Below, one piece after another: positions 35,232 through 44,088 of a stretch of 64,000 bases of DNA. Within the stretch, counting starts at the first letter, position 1. Every line of letters starts with the position of its first letter. The translations under genes and the position numbers were made by a program. The notes beneath the pieces are model-generated. The model was not told the DNA's origin, did no database searches, and saw only the letters and a program-made list of their open reading frames with translations. The DNA is from Chloroflexi bacterium 54-19 (GTDB lineage: Bacteria; Chloroflexota; Chloroflexia; Chloroheliales; Chloroheliaceae): assembly GCA_001898225.1 (NCBI GenBank), contig MKTJ01000077.1, forward strand, positions 1-64,000. Direction: 5' to 3'.

Positions 35232-35912
35232 ATGAGTGGAACCGGCAAGCCGCACCATTTTAACCTGGCCCATCCCGCCAACTGGGAGCGGGTGGACGAA
35301 AGCGTCGATAGCCGGTTCTACCAGGACCCTCGCCTGGTGGTCCACGTGGACGACCATTTTATTGCTACACTGGGCCATTTCTTCGCCGAAAAGTTGCCGC
35401 CCAACGGGGTCATTCTCGACCTGATGAGCAGCTACAAAAGCCATCTGCCCGCCGATTATAATCCCCGCTTCGTGGTCGGGCACGGCATGAACGAAATTGA
35501 GTTACAGTCAAATGACCAGCTTAACCAGTATTTTGTGCAGGACTTAAACCGCAACCCGGTCCTCCCTTTCGAGGACAACCATTTCGACGCGGTCCTGAGC
35601 ACGGTATCGGTCCAGTACCTGCGCAGGCCGGTCGAGGTTTTCAAAGAAGTAGGGCGGGTGCTTAAACCGGGCGGCCTGTATATCGTGTCGTTCTCAAACC
35701 GGATGTTCCCCACCAAAGCGGTGGCGCTCTGGCGGAGCCTGGGTGAGGCGGAGCGGGTGGACCTGGTCCGGCAATATTTTGACGAAAGCGGGGCTTTCGA
35801 ACCGGCCCAGGTCTTTACCGATGTAGATACCCGCCATCATAGTGGCAGCATTTTTGCAACCTTCTACGCCGCCAAAGACCCGGTATATATTGTGTGGAGC
35901 GTTAAAAAGTAG
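35232..35912 (+). CDS. SAM-dependent methyltransferase (Methyltransf_11 type)
   Basis: A 226-residue class I methyltransferase. Motif I is less typical (GVILDLMSSYKSH), but FEDNHFDAVLSTVSVQYLRRPVEVFKEVGRVLKPGGLYIVSFSNRMF covers motifs II and III of the ubiE/type 11 group. AAGGAG lies at the end of the GNAT gene, 8 nt before this ATG. The stop is followed at once by a heptamer repeat array and then a terminator shared with the convergent gene. Target unknown. Confidence 0.85.
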   Translation: MSGTGKPHHFNLAHPANWERVDESVDSRFYQDPRLVVHVDDHFIATLGHFFAEKLPPNGVILDLMSSYKSHLPADYNPRFVVGHGMNEIELQSNDQLNQYFVQDLNRNPVLPFEDNHFDAVLSTVSVQYLRRPVEVFKEVGRVLKPGGLYIVSFSNRMFPTKAVALWRSLGEAERVDLVRQYFDESGAFEPAQVFTDVDTRHHSGSIFATFYAAKDPVYIVWSVKK

Positions 35913-35913
35913 C

Positions 35914-35958
35914 CAGAAGTCAGAAGCCAGAAGTCAGAGGTCAGAGGCCATAAGGCAG
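35914..35958. repeat. Heptameric tandem repeat array (CAGAAGT type)
   Basis: Six 7-nt units (CAGAAGT, CAGAAGC, CAGAAGT, CAGAGGT, CAGAGGC, CATAAGG) start right after the methyltransferase stop codon. Inverted copies lie at 36085-36106 after the stop of the convergent gene. Confidence 0.85.
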
Positions 35959-36053
35959 TAAGCCAATCCAAAGTTGTTAATTGAGCGCAATCAGGCATAG
36001 GTTTCTACCTTTAACGTAGGGCAAACTAAATAACCTTCAGAAGGTAACTAAAA

Positions 36054-36085
36054 AGCGAGGGACAATACCCTCGCTTCAATTTTTA
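36054..36085. terminator. Bidirectional intrinsic terminator between convergent genes
   Basis: 8-bp stem AGCGAGGG/CCCTCGCT (36054-36061 / 36068-36075) with a 6-nt loop; A-run on one side and T-run on the other. It serves both the methyltransferase and the C39-like gene. Confidence 0.85.
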
Positions 36086-36106
36086 CTGGCTTCTGACCTC
36101 TGACTA
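36085..36106. repeat. Inverted copy of the CAGAAGT heptamer repeat
   Basis: On the minus strand about three units (GTCAGAG, GTCAGAA, GCCAGTA) follow the stop of the C39-like gene directly. Together with 35914-35958 this forms inverted arrays around the shared terminator. Confidence 0.7.
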
Positions 36107-36901
36107 CTGAGGTAAAACTGCCGCGCTGCGGTCCATCCGGCCAAAGTAGAGCTTCAGGCTTTCCTGGGTCCAGTTCTGGTTGACCCCCTTACCGTCTGTT
36201 GGGTCTGGGTTCATGATGGCAACCGTACCGTCCGGGTTGAGACCGGTAGCGACGATAAAGTGACCATCCGGGAAATAGACCGGGTCGCGCACGTTCAAGA
36301 TGACCGGGTAGCCCTGTTTGAGAAAATCGAGGACGCGGGCAAAGTGGGCGTCGAGGTCTTTATCCTCGCTGTAGATAACCTTCAAACCGTACTGGGAAGC
36401 GACGGTACTAAACACATCGTATTTGTAGAGACCGACGCTTGACTTGATAGCACCTAGCTGCCGGAACTGGTAGAGGACATCGGTAATCCTGACCGGGTGG
36501 CCGTAGCCGATTAAGACCGAAGCCAGCGACGCAGCGGAGCAGGCGCTGGGTGCCCAGGTCTGCCATTCGCCATCATTAATATACTGGGTCTTATCCCGCT
36601 GCCAGACCGCCGGAAAAACCGGCTTCGAAGAAGCAGGCGCGGCGGTGGCGGCAGGAGAGGGAGCGGAAGCTTCGGGAGTCGCGGTCGGAAGGAAAACGGG
36701 CTCGTCAGCGATGGAGGTAGGAGCGCCGATTATTTCGGCAGAAGCCATCATCTGGCTTTTAGGGTTGCTGGCTTTAGCCGTGGAAACCCAGCTATCGTCA
36801 TCTTTCTGGAAAGCAACAAAAAGGTTTAAAACAACAAGAACAGCCAGGACCATAAACCCGACTGCCAGGAATTTATTGTTACGCGTCAAAATTATGTTCA
36901 C
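36104..36901 (-). CDS. Membrane-anchored C39-like cysteine peptidase domain protein
   Basis: A 265-residue protein with one N-terminal helix (about 12-31) that should anchor it outside the membrane, a Pro/Ala/Thr linker (60-95) and a papain-like C39_2 domain (about 98-260). The probable catalytic Cys is C121 in APSACSAASLASVL, with His in FPDGHFIVATG and Asp in NPDPTDG. C39_2 domains cleave or bind peptides, and most have unknown targets. An extended -10 promoter lies about 95 nt upstream. Confidence 0.82.
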   Translation of the reverse strand: MNIILTRNNKFLAVGFMVLAVLVVLNLFVAFQKDDDSWVSTAKASNPKSQMMASAEIIGAPTSIADEPVFLPTATPEASAPSPAATAAPASSKPVFPAVWQRDKTQYINDGEWQTWAPSACSAASLASVLIGYGHPVRITDVLYQFRQLGAIKSSVGLYKYDVFSTVASQYGLKVIYSEDKDLDAHFARVLDFLKQGYPVILNVRDPVYFPDGHFIVATGLNPDGTVAIMNPDPTDGKGVNQNWTQESLKLYFGRMDRSAAVLPQ

Positions 36902-37209
36902 ACCGTATCTGTACTACAAATTGGTTGGACTGCTATTTCAACAAAATCAAATATTTTCTCTCAGGAAAATGAATTTTTTGTTCTGGAAATTATTATAACA
37001 GCATTTTTCTGCTTGGAAAGAGGTAACCCTGTTATTTCCATAGATACTTAATATCTTCCTAATCTTCCTTTCATATTCCACTCTTATTTCCCCGGCCCTG
37101 GCGGCCCATATTAACCCATATTTGCTACTGCGGCGACCGGAGAGGGTGTGCTAGAATTTAAAGGCCCCTTTCGAGAAATTCTTTATTTAATCCTGACGAG
37201 GTTACTAAA
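36902..37209. other. Divergent intergenic region
   Basis: 308 nt holding the minus-strand promoter of the C39-like gene and, on the plus strand, a candidate extended -10 TGCTAGAAT at 37149-37157 for the following membrane genes. No ORF of merit; the overlapping plus-strand frame from 37148 is a shadow of the next gene. Confidence 0.5.
36992..37019 (-). promoter_or_regulatory. Promoter of the C39-like gene
   Basis: -35 TTTCCA (37019-37014), 16-nt spacer and extended -10 TGTTATAAT (37000-36992) on the minus strand. Confidence 0.5.
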
Positions 37210-37698
37210 GTGCAAGCTGACCGGCGCGCTACCCCGCTACTCCCAAGAATATTATCCGGGCTGGCCCTGCTCCTGGTCGCCCTGGTTATCCTGGTCAACC
37301 TGCCAAACCTGGCGAGTAAAACCACTGCCTTATTGGTCATTCCTTATGCCGCTACAGGTTACGTCCAGCGCCAGGAAGATTTGCTGGGGGCGGAGGTGCC
37401 TGCCCTCAAATTCACGGCGGATAACACAGGGCCCGATGAACTGGTGGCCTGGGTTTCCGATGACTACCAGGGCCGGAAAATAAATGTGCGGTACTGGCTT
37501 TATCCACGCCCGGTCTGGCTGGGCGATAATCTCCAACAGGCCGCCGGCCAGCAGGCAAAGGTCATCCTGGTCCTCAAAAGTTGCCCGGCGGCTTGCTCAA
37601 CCGCTGAAAGCACCGCACCGTTGCTGGACGGCTACCGGCTAAGCCAGCAATTCGCCGTCCGCGATAACGTGGTCAACGTCCTGACGAGGATCGGTTAA
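37210..37698 (+). CDS. Small membrane-anchored protein of unknown function
   Basis: A 162-residue protein not recognised as a named family. One N-terminal helix (about 13-32, LSGLALLLVALVILVNL) is followed by an extracytoplasmic domain with DELVAWVSDDYQ, YWLYPRPVWLG and a CPAAC pair that could form a disulphide. GTG start with GAGG upstream. It ends 3 nt before the polytopic protein gene, so the two are translationally linked, which suggests they act together in the envelope. Confidence 0.75.
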   Translation: MQADRRATPLLPRILSGLALLLVALVILVNLPNLASKTTALLVIPYAATGYVQRQEDLLGAEVPALKFTADNTGPDELVAWVSDDYQGRKINVRYWLYPRPVWLGDNLQQAAGQQAKVILVLKSCPAACSTAESTAPLLDGYRLSQQFAVRDNVVNVLTRIG

Positions 37699-37701
37699 AG
37701 A

Positions 37702-39174
37702 ATGCTTACCTTTGTTGCCGAAGTCGCCTATATCGCCCTATATACGGCTATTTGTTGCTGGGTGGGACAGACCGGTTTGCGCCTTTTGGGGGTAAATTTG
37801 AAAGGCGGGCTCTGGTTCGGGACATCTTTGTTGGCCGGAATTACCCTGTTAAGCGGAGAATTGGCCCTTTTCAGCCTGGTGGGCCTCCCCTTCAACGGCC
37901 TGCTGCTTTACGGCCCCTGGTTAACCTGGCTGGTTATATGGTTGGCCCTTAAAACCAGGGCTGGGATTAAAAGCGGAGAATTTTTTAGCCGTTTCAGGTT
38001 CAACCGGGAAACCATACCCCGGTCAAAAAGCGGGGCCACCTGGCTGGCGGCGGCCCTGGCGGTTATATGTGGGATAGCGGTCTTCAGCCTGCTGACCCGC
38101 CAGTTCCTGACCCCTTTGGTCGGGACCGATGGCATGGCAATCTGGTTTTTAAAAGCCAAAGCTTTTTACCTGAACGGCCATATCACCATGGCAGGGGTCT
38201 ATCCCGACCAATCCCACCTCGACTACCCGGTAGCTTACCCTCTAGCCATCAACACGATTTATCTGATGGGAAGCGGTTACCAGGAACAGCCTGCCCTGGC
38301 CCTTCCCGGCTTATTCATGCTGGCTTGCCTGGCTTTAATCTTCGGCTATACCCGCCGCCATCTTGTGGCCTGGCAAAGCTGGGGTCTGTGCCTGGCCTTA
38401 ATTTCTCTGCCCGCCTTTCTAACCCTTGTCAACTACCTGGAAGCGCTGGGCCAGGCCGATTTCGCAGAAGGGGTCGCCTTTTTGCTCTTTGGGGTCTTTT
38501 ATACCCTGTGGTGGGAGGAAGAAAAACCGGCTTACCTGGGCGGAGCCTTTTTAGGAGCGGATTTAGGGGCCAATATAAAGAATGAGGGTTTGAGTTTCCT
38601 GGTGCTGGCTTTGCTGGCAATTGGGCTGGCCCTGGTTTTAAGACCCGGCCTGAGAAAAAACCTCTGGCGGGAAAAAGGCCCCGCCCTGGCCCTGGCCGCA
38701 ACGATAGCGGCGGTGGGAGGCTGGAAGATATACACCTACCTGTTCGACTATAAAACCGACATCATGGCCGATTTCTCTTTTGGTAAATTTCTTTCGAACC
38801 TGACCCAGGAGACCCCGGCGGTGCTGGAAAGGGTCTGGGATGTCATCCGCAACGACTCCTCTTACTGGTTTTTAGGGCTGATGCTGCTTTTTAGCCTGAT
38901 AATAGCCGCCGCCTTGCGGGATAAAATATCAATCACAATCCTGATTTTGACCGGGGTGATTGGTGGGCAACTGCTGGCCTATGCAATAACCTACCTCATC
39001 TCACCTTTCCACCTGGTCTGGACCCTGGATACAACCATGTTCCGGCTGTTGGGACAACTTGTCCCTTTGAGTTTCTTTGTCTTTTGTATCGGGGTCAGCA
39101 AAACCGGCCGCTGGCTTACCGTTTTAGAAAATAAACAGAAAACCCTGGAACCGGTCGAAAGTTATTCGGTTTAA
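37702..39174 (+). CDS. Polytopic membrane protein, GT-C glycosyltransferase-like
   Basis: A 490-residue protein with about 11-12 hydrophobic helices. The first large outward loop carries GTDGMAIWFLKAKAFYLNG and SHLDYPVAYPLAINTIY, the type of acidic loop seen in GT-C transferases that use lipid-linked sugars. The family cannot be fixed by eye. It is preceded at 3 nt by the small membrane protein and ends in a 4-nt overlap with the stop of the convergent gene. Probable role in glycan or glycolipid assembly, by inference. Confidence 0.72.
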   Translation: MLTFVAEVAYIALYTAICCWVGQTGLRLLGVNLKGGLWFGTSLLAGITLLSGELALFSLVGLPFNGLLLYGPWLTWLVIWLALKTRAGIKSGEFFSRFRFNRETIPRSKSGATWLAAALAVICGIAVFSLLTRQFLTPLVGTDGMAIWFLKAKAFYLNGHITMAGVYPDQSHLDYPVAYPLAINTIYLMGSGYQEQPALALPGLFMLACLALIFGYTRRHLVAWQSWGLCLALISLPAFLTLVNYLEALGQADFAEGVAFLLFGVFYTLWWEEEKPAYLGGAFLGADLGANIKNEGLSFLVLALLAIGLALVLRPGLRKNLWREKGPALALAATIAAVGGWKIYTYLFDYKTDIMADFSFGKFLSNLTQETPAVLERVWDVIRNDSSYWFLGLMLLFSLIIAAALRDKISITILILTGVIGGQLLAYAITYLISPFHLVWTLDTTMFRLLGQLVPLSFFVFCIGVSKTGRWLTVLENKQKTLEPVESYSV

Positions 39175-41402
39175 CTACCTAAACGGACCTGCTGGATACC
39201 AAAGGCATAGCAAGCAGGGTCGCGGCTTTCGGGTTCGTAGAGATAATGGGGTTGGCAGCCTTCGACCGAGTGAATTTCCAGGGTATTCTGGCCCTGGTTA
39301 AAATTTAACGGTTTGAAAGTGATGGCCTGGGTTTGACCGGGGTGAGATAAGCTGACCGTTTCAACAGGCTGGCCGTTCAACCGGAGTTCAAGGGTCAACG
39401 GCTTATAGAAGGGACGGGCGACCAGGCTGAGCGTTTGCAACCCGGCGACCGGGGCCTGGACCAGGATTTGGCCGTCCTGGCTGACGAATCTTTCGAGGTA
39501 CGACCCATCAAAGGCGACCCGGTGGGTCAGCCAACCGGTGCCGCGCGTAAATCGGAAGGTCGTGGGCGGCTGGTTGCGGGCCGGGTTTAACGGCAGGTGC
39601 CAGCCGACAACCTGCTCGACCTGGTTATTATAAATCGGCTCGCCCAGTTGAGCCTGCAAGAATGTCTGCATCGTGGCAAAATCCTGGGGCCGGAAAGCCG
39701 GGTTCTGGTGCAGCACCACGTAGGTAATGCCTTTTTCCTCCAGGGCGGTCTTAAAATTGACGTTGTAAGGATATATATCCTGGCCGTAGGCCGCCGAATT
39801 CCCGGCCAGGTCGGGATACATAAACGCCGCCATATAGGGCAGGTTTTCGACTGATAAAATCATGCTGTCAGTGGTGCGCGGCGGGTAGCCGTTGACGATA
39901 GGCTTGTGATGGATGGTCTGGTAAAACATATAGCTGCCGGGCGAAGGCACCAGGTCGGGCAGTTCGAGGACCAGGCCATTGTCGTGGTCGGCGGCAATCT
40001 GCCGGTATATGGCGGGGACCAGGACCGGTTGGCTGGTTATGGGGAAAGACCAGGGTATGTTTTCGGCCAGCGAAGCGACCAGCAACCCGGCCATAACCCC
40101 ATAGAAAACCAGTTTACTCCGGCGACTCTTTACAAACCGGGTATAGAGACCCGCGACCCCCAGGGCCGCGATAACCGCCAGGGCCAGGCCGGTGAAAATA
40201 ACGGTGCGGGAAGGTGCCCGGAAAGTTGAGAATAGAGGGTAATTAAAAACAAGGTTATAAAACGGCCAGTACATAACCGGGTTATCGAAAATATAAAGCT
40301 TGGGTCCAAAGGATAACCCGATAGAAACCAGCGCTGCTATCAGCCAGAAATAGGTGGAACGGCGGCGATTCTGCTTGAAAAAGAAGGCTGTCACCACCAA
40401 TCCGACCAGGATATACCCAAGGTAGTAGGTCTTTTCATTCGAATAATCAAAAGTCTGGTAAATTGGCAGAGTTAAATTACCAAATAGCGCATTGAAATAA
40501 TGGGGTAAAAAGTAGCCGGACAGGTTAGCCGAAATTTGCTCGGTGGTGATTGCGGAAACGCGTTGGGCTTCGGCCTGGACTTCGGGGTCCACATTTAAAA
40601 ACGGTAATAGGACCGGAACCATAACTACCGCCGCCGTACCCGCCGCGATAGCGCCCATTCCCAGGTTGCGCAAGTTGAGAAACCAGCGGTAATCGGTTAT
40701 GAGCTTGCCAAGCAGAAACAGAAACCCAAACGGCAAAATAAAGTAAGCCAGAAAATAAATTTCCGAAAGAGGGACCAAACCGATACACAGCCCGGTCAGG
40801 ACTGCGTTCAAAACGGTGGGACGGCGGTAAAAAACAAAAACCCGCCAGACACAAAGTGGCCCAAATTCCAGGGTACTAAGCGAAACTGTACCAGCTATTC
40901 TTATGAGATGATAGGTTGAAAAAGTATAGAAGAACCCGGCTGCAAAACAGGCCAGGCGGTTCCTTGTAAACTCTCCTACCAGCAAATAGGTCGTAAAACC
41001 GGTCAGGGGCAAACTGGTAAAAATAAGCAGGTTATAGGCCCCTAAAGGACTCAATACCCATTGGAGCGGCACACTTACCACCGAATCAAGGTAAGATTGT
41101 GTAAACACCTGGACCTGCGGTAATAAAGCAAAAATATTATGAGTATGGAAGGGGTCTTGCCCGCTCAATACCGCTTGCTTATACCACCACAAAGTCCAAA
41201 CCTGGTAAAGAGGGTCGCCATCCGCTTCAGGGCCAAGCACATTCTCGTTGAGATGCAACACCAGGGGCCAGGTTATGACCAGGCTCAGGAAAGTGAAAAT
41301 AAGCAAGACGGCCAGCCGGTGATGGCGGTCGAGCCAGTCTCGCAGGGCCGCGACTTTTGAATTGGGGCGAGGGCTGTCAAGGGTAGCCGGTAGAGTTTTC
41401 AT
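39171..41402 (-). CDS. Large polytopic membrane protein, GT-C/YfhO-like
   Basis: A 743-residue protein. About 12-13 helices span residues 30-480, and a soluble C-terminal domain (about 490-743) is predicted outside. The first loop has GPEADGDPLYQVWTLWWYKQA, an acidic-aromatic pattern found in bacterial membrane proteins related to GT-C transferases. No close named family is certain. I favour the ATG at 41402; the longer frame would use a TTG, and neither has a strong ribosome site. Its stop shares TTAA with the convergent gene. Likely envelope polysaccharide or glycoprotein work, inferred. Confidence 0.72.
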   Translation of the reverse strand: MKTLPATLDSPRPNSKVAALRDWLDRHHRLAVLLIFTFLSLVITWPLVLHLNENVLGPEADGDPLYQVWTLWWYKQAVLSGQDPFHTHNIFALLPQVQVFTQSYLDSVVSVPLQWVLSPLGAYNLLIFTSLPLTGFTTYLLVGEFTRNRLACFAAGFFYTFSTYHLIRIAGTVSLSTLEFGPLCVWRVFVFYRRPTVLNAVLTGLCIGLVPLSEIYFLAYFILPFGFLFLLGKLITDYRWFLNLRNLGMGAIAAGTAAVVMVPVLLPFLNVDPEVQAEAQRVSAITTEQISANLSGYFLPHYFNALFGNLTLPIYQTFDYSNEKTYYLGYILVGLVVTAFFFKQNRRRSTYFWLIAALVSIGLSFGPKLYIFDNPVMYWPFYNLVFNYPLFSTFRAPSRTVIFTGLALAVIAALGVAGLYTRFVKSRRSKLVFYGVMAGLLVASLAENIPWSFPITSQPVLVPAIYRQIAADHDNGLVLELPDLVPSPGSYMFYQTIHHKPIVNGYPPRTTDSMILSVENLPYMAAFMYPDLAGNSAAYGQDIYPYNVNFKTALEEKGITYVVLHQNPAFRPQDFATMQTFLQAQLGEPIYNNQVEQVVGWHLPLNPARNQPPTTFRFTRGTGWLTHRVAFDGSYLERFVSQDGQILVQAPVAGLQTLSLVARPFYKPLTLELRLNGQPVETVSLSHPGQTQAITFKPLNFNQGQNTLEIHSVEGCQPHYLYEPESRDPACYAFGIQQVRLGS

Positions 41403-41603
41403 TATAAGTGCAAGCCTGGGAGAGCTAACCAACGAACTATTGGCCCATCTAAAGGCGTCGTTTGATTTATCAGGGAACCATTACTTTTACGATTATAACG
41501 GCCTGACCAAGGATGTAAATAACCCGGAGGTACCGAAACTCCCTTAAAAGGTGATGGAATGTGTTAAAATAGGAGTTCGGAAGTAAATTTTAAGGGAGTA
41601 ATG

Positions 41604-42596
41604 ATGAGCGAGAATCCGAACCTGACCCAAACGGTAAAACAAGACAAGAAATTTTCGTGGAGCGACCTGCCCGCTGGCTACGAATGTCTATCTCCGATGG
41701 CCGGTGTCACCGATACAGCCTTCCGCCAGATTTGCAAACGGCACGGAGCTGACGTGGTCTTCACCGAAATGGCAAGTGCCAATATGATGCTGGCAGCCCC
41801 GACCCGCAACGAAGCCTTTTTGCGTTACGAAGAATGGGAACGGCCTATCATCGGCCAGATTATGGGCGGCGACCCCAAAGTGATGGCCGAGGCCGCCCGC
41901 GTCATCGAAGAAATGGGCTTTGATGGCGTGGACGTCAACATGGGTTGCCCGGAAAAGAAAATCGTCGGGAACGCCTGCGGCTCGTCCCTGCTCCGGGATG
42001 GCGATATGGCTGCCCGGATTGTCGAGGCAATGGCGAACGCGGTCAATATCCCGGTTTCGGTCAAAATGCGGTCTGGTTTCTATGATAGCGACATAGTACA
42101 GCCCCAGTTTGCTATCAGGATGGAGAATGCCGGGGCGGCGGCCCTGGCGATTCACCCGCGCACCAAGGAACAGGCTTACAAGGGTAGCGCCGACTGGACC
42201 ATCACCCGCCAGATTGTCGAAAATGTCGGGGTGCCGGTGGGTGGAAGCGGGGATGTGATGGACCGCGAGGCTATCCGGCGATTGCGCGAGGAAACGGGGG
42301 TCCAGGGTATCTGGGTCGCACGTGGGGCCATGGGTAACCCCTGGATTTTCGAGCGGGAACGTACCGAGCGGCCACCCCTGGCCGAGGTAATCGAAACGGC
42401 CCTGGAACACGCCCGCTTGATGGTCAAATACAAGGGCAATCACGGAATGATCGAAATGCGCAAGCACCTGACCTGGTATTTCAACGGGTTTCCGGGGGCC
42501 GCCGCCTTGCGCGAGCAGATGAAAACCGTGAACGTCTACGAAGATTTAGTCCGGCTTATCGAGCAACACCAGCTCCTGGAACGTTTCGCGGCCTGA
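41604..42596 (+). CDS. dus: tRNA-dihydrouridine synthase
   Basis: A 330-residue FMN enzyme that reduces uridine to dihydrouridine in the tRNA D-loop. The TIM-barrel part has SPMAGVTDTAFRQICKRHGAD, the catalytic cysteine in DVNMGCPEKKIVGNACGSSLL (C115), IPVSVKMRSG, IHPRTKEQAYKG and the phosphate-binding GSGDV and ARGAMGNPW. The C-terminal helical domain is short. Two ATGs are adjacent; I use the second (GGGAG at 5 nt), though 41601 is equally possible. No partner gene is near, as is common for dus. Confidence 0.96.
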   Translation: MSENPNLTQTVKQDKKFSWSDLPAGYECLSPMAGVTDTAFRQICKRHGADVVFTEMASANMMLAAPTRNEAFLRYEEWERPIIGQIMGGDPKVMAEAARVIEEMGFDGVDVNMGCPEKKIVGNACGSSLLRDGDMAARIVEAMANAVNIPVSVKMRSGFYDSDIVQPQFAIRMENAGAAALAIHPRTKEQAYKGSADWTITRQIVENVGVPVGGSGDVMDREAIRRLREETGVQGIWVARGAMGNPWIFERERTERPPLAEVIETALEHARLMVKYKGNHGMIEMRKHLTWYFNGFPGAAALREQMKTVNVYEDLVRLIEQHQLLERFAA

Positions 42597-42728
42597 GAAC
42601 AGGGTTGACCGGAAGCGAGAACTTTGCTACATTGGTAACGGTTTCGCTTTCGGATAAGTATCTGTTCACAAGTTTGCGAGAGACTATCTAAGTAGCAAAA
42701 CTGATGGATATAGAAAGTAGGCGATACT

Positions 42729-42920
42729 ATGAGTACTTTCGTCGCTATATCATTGGTTTTCACACTTCTGGCAGGAGGATTTTGGCTCTGGATGGCGTGG
42801 GACTTGGGCGGGAATAATCAATTGTCATCCAAACAGAAGACGTACTGGATCCTAATATTACTTTTTTTCAACGTTTTCGGGGCCATCTTCTATTATGCCA
42901 ATGAATATCGAAAAAGGTAG
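42729..42920 (+). CDS. Small two-helix membrane protein (PLDc_N-like)
   Basis: A 63-residue membrane protein. Helix 1 is at about 3-25 and helix 2 at about 38-56. The pattern MAWDLGG...KQKTYWILILLFFNVFGAIFYY resembles the phospholipase D nuclease N-terminal (PLDc_N) domain, which occurs alone in many bacteria with unknown function. The ribosome site is weak (GTAGGCG). Confidence 0.65.
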   Translation: MSTFVAISLVFTLLAGGFWLWMAWDLGGNNQLSSKQKTYWILILLFFNVFGAIFYYANEYRKR

Positions 42921-43141
42921 CAATCACTACTTTCTTACCCCGGTCCTGACTATATTGCCAACCTGGTAAATCAGGCTGGGATTTTCAAGGCCAAATAGTT
43001 AGGGGTTCCTGCTTACGATTTGCTTATGATGGCCGCCACTCTATGAACATATACCGGATTCTTTGTCCCTAGCAAGTCTGGACAAATTTGTTCTAAACTC
43101 ACTCGGATTATTTTAGTAGATACAAAGGATAAGAACTATAA

Positions 43142-43387
43142 ATGTACACGGTCAATGATGCCGAAGGTACACTTGAAATCATCACAGAAGGATTGACTTC
43201 TTTTGGCTATGTCACCCGGAATGGGGCCGACCGGCTGTATGTCGGGGCCAAACAGATTCAATGCCTGGGCCTGAAAAGTGGCGATTATATCCGGGGTAAA
43301 ATCCGCACCCCTCGCCAGGACGAACTTGCCGCCAGCTTTGTCCTGATTGACGAAGTAAACGGGAAAAGTCTTCAAACTACCAGCTAA
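43142..43387 (+). CDS. Stand-alone Rho-type N-terminal RNA-binding (cold-shock fold) protein
   Basis: An 81-residue protein made almost entirely of one OB/cold-shock-like fold. It follows the pattern of the RNA-binding domain of termination factor Rho: GTLEIITEGLTSFGYV, RLYVGAKQIQCLGLKSGDYI, RGKIRTPRQDE and a final VNG. In Rho the matching blocks are GxLEIxxDGxGFLR, DIYVSxSQIRRFxLxxGDxV and GxxRxPKExE, ending in ING. Some aromatic RNA contacts differ. No ATPase part exists, so it cannot terminate by itself; it might bind RNA or compete with Rho, which is inference. AAAGGA precedes the ATG at 12-13 nt. It lies 19 nt ahead of a RimJ-like gene and may share its transcript. Confidence 0.7.
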   Translation: MYTVNDAEGTLEIITEGLTSFGYVTRNGADRLYVGAKQIQCLGLKSGDYIRGKIRTPRQDELAASFVLIDEVNGKSLQTTS

Positions 43388-43406
43388 CAAACCCACGCTA
43401 CCTGCA

Positions 43407-43994
43407 ATGAACCTCACCGGACTTTTCAAAAATTTGCCGACCCTGGAAACGGACCGGTTGCTTTTGCGCAAGATTTCGCCGGAAGACGCCGCCGATTTCT
43501 TTGAATTTGCCTCCGACCCCCAGGTCGCTCTCTACACGACCTGGAACCCTCACCAATCGGTCGAACAATCCAGGCAAACAATCAAATCCATCCTGGCGAG
43601 ATACGAAGCCGGGGAACCGGGCGCATGGGGTCTCACCCTCAAAACTTTTCCTAAACTTATCGGCTATTGCGGCCTTTCCCATTGGGAACCGGACCACCGC
43701 AAGGCCAGCCTCTTTTATTTCCTGGGACGGACCTACTGGGGTCAGGGCCTGGTGACCGAGGCGGTCCGGGCTTTGCTTGACTTCGGCTTCGAACGGATGG
43801 ACTTGAACCGGATAGAAGCGAACGGGCATCCTGCCAACCGGGCTACTTTCAAAGTGCTCGCAAAGGCCAGCCTGCACTACGAAGCCACTTACCGCCAGGA
43901 TTTTATAAAAAATGGGGAATTCGAAGACTCGGAAATCTGGTCCATTTTACGGCGAGAATGGGAAATTATCCACAATATCAACACTAATCAATAA
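43407..43994 (+). CDS. RimJ/RimL-type GNAT N-acetyltransferase
   Basis: A 195-residue acetyltransferase. The N-terminus LETDRLLLRKISPEDAADFFEFASDP is the standard opening of the RimJ/RimL group, and GYCGLSHWEPDHRKASLFYFLGRTYWGQGLVTEAVRALLDFGF holds the acetyl-CoA site. The usual NxxSxRVLEKLGF end is changed to NRATFKVLAKASLHYE, so helix alpha4 lacks the Gly-Phe. Substrates in this group include ribosomal proteins and antibiotics. It is 19 nt behind the Rho-domain protein gene. Confidence 0.85.
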   Translation: MNLTGLFKNLPTLETDRLLLRKISPEDAADFFEFASDPQVALYTTWNPHQSVEQSRQTIKSILARYEAGEPGAWGLTLKTFPKLIGYCGLSHWEPDHRKASLFYFLGRTYWGQGLVTEAVRALLDFGFERMDLNRIEANGHPANRATFKVLAKASLHYEATYRQDFIKNGEFEDSEIWSILRREWEIIHNINTNQ

Positions 43995-44014
43995 TGATTC
44001 TTATTTAGTACTAA

Positions 44015-44043
44015 TTGTCAAAGTTGACTTTTGCTGTTATAAT
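44015..44043 (+). promoter_or_regulatory. Promoter of the leader-ORF/trxB transcript
   Basis: -35 TTGTCA (44015-44020), 17-nt spacer, -10 TATAAT (44038-44043). The start near 44050 gives a 5' leader of about 120 nt that contains a short ORF. Confidence 0.8.
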
Positions 44044-44088
44044 GAAACCTGAAACAATGAAGGAGTAATCCGGCCAGGTAGAGAGAAA

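Noticed and set aside
35914..36106. Possible CRISPR array
   Set aside because: The units are 7 nt without spacers and no cas genes are in the window; these are simple heptamer repeats.
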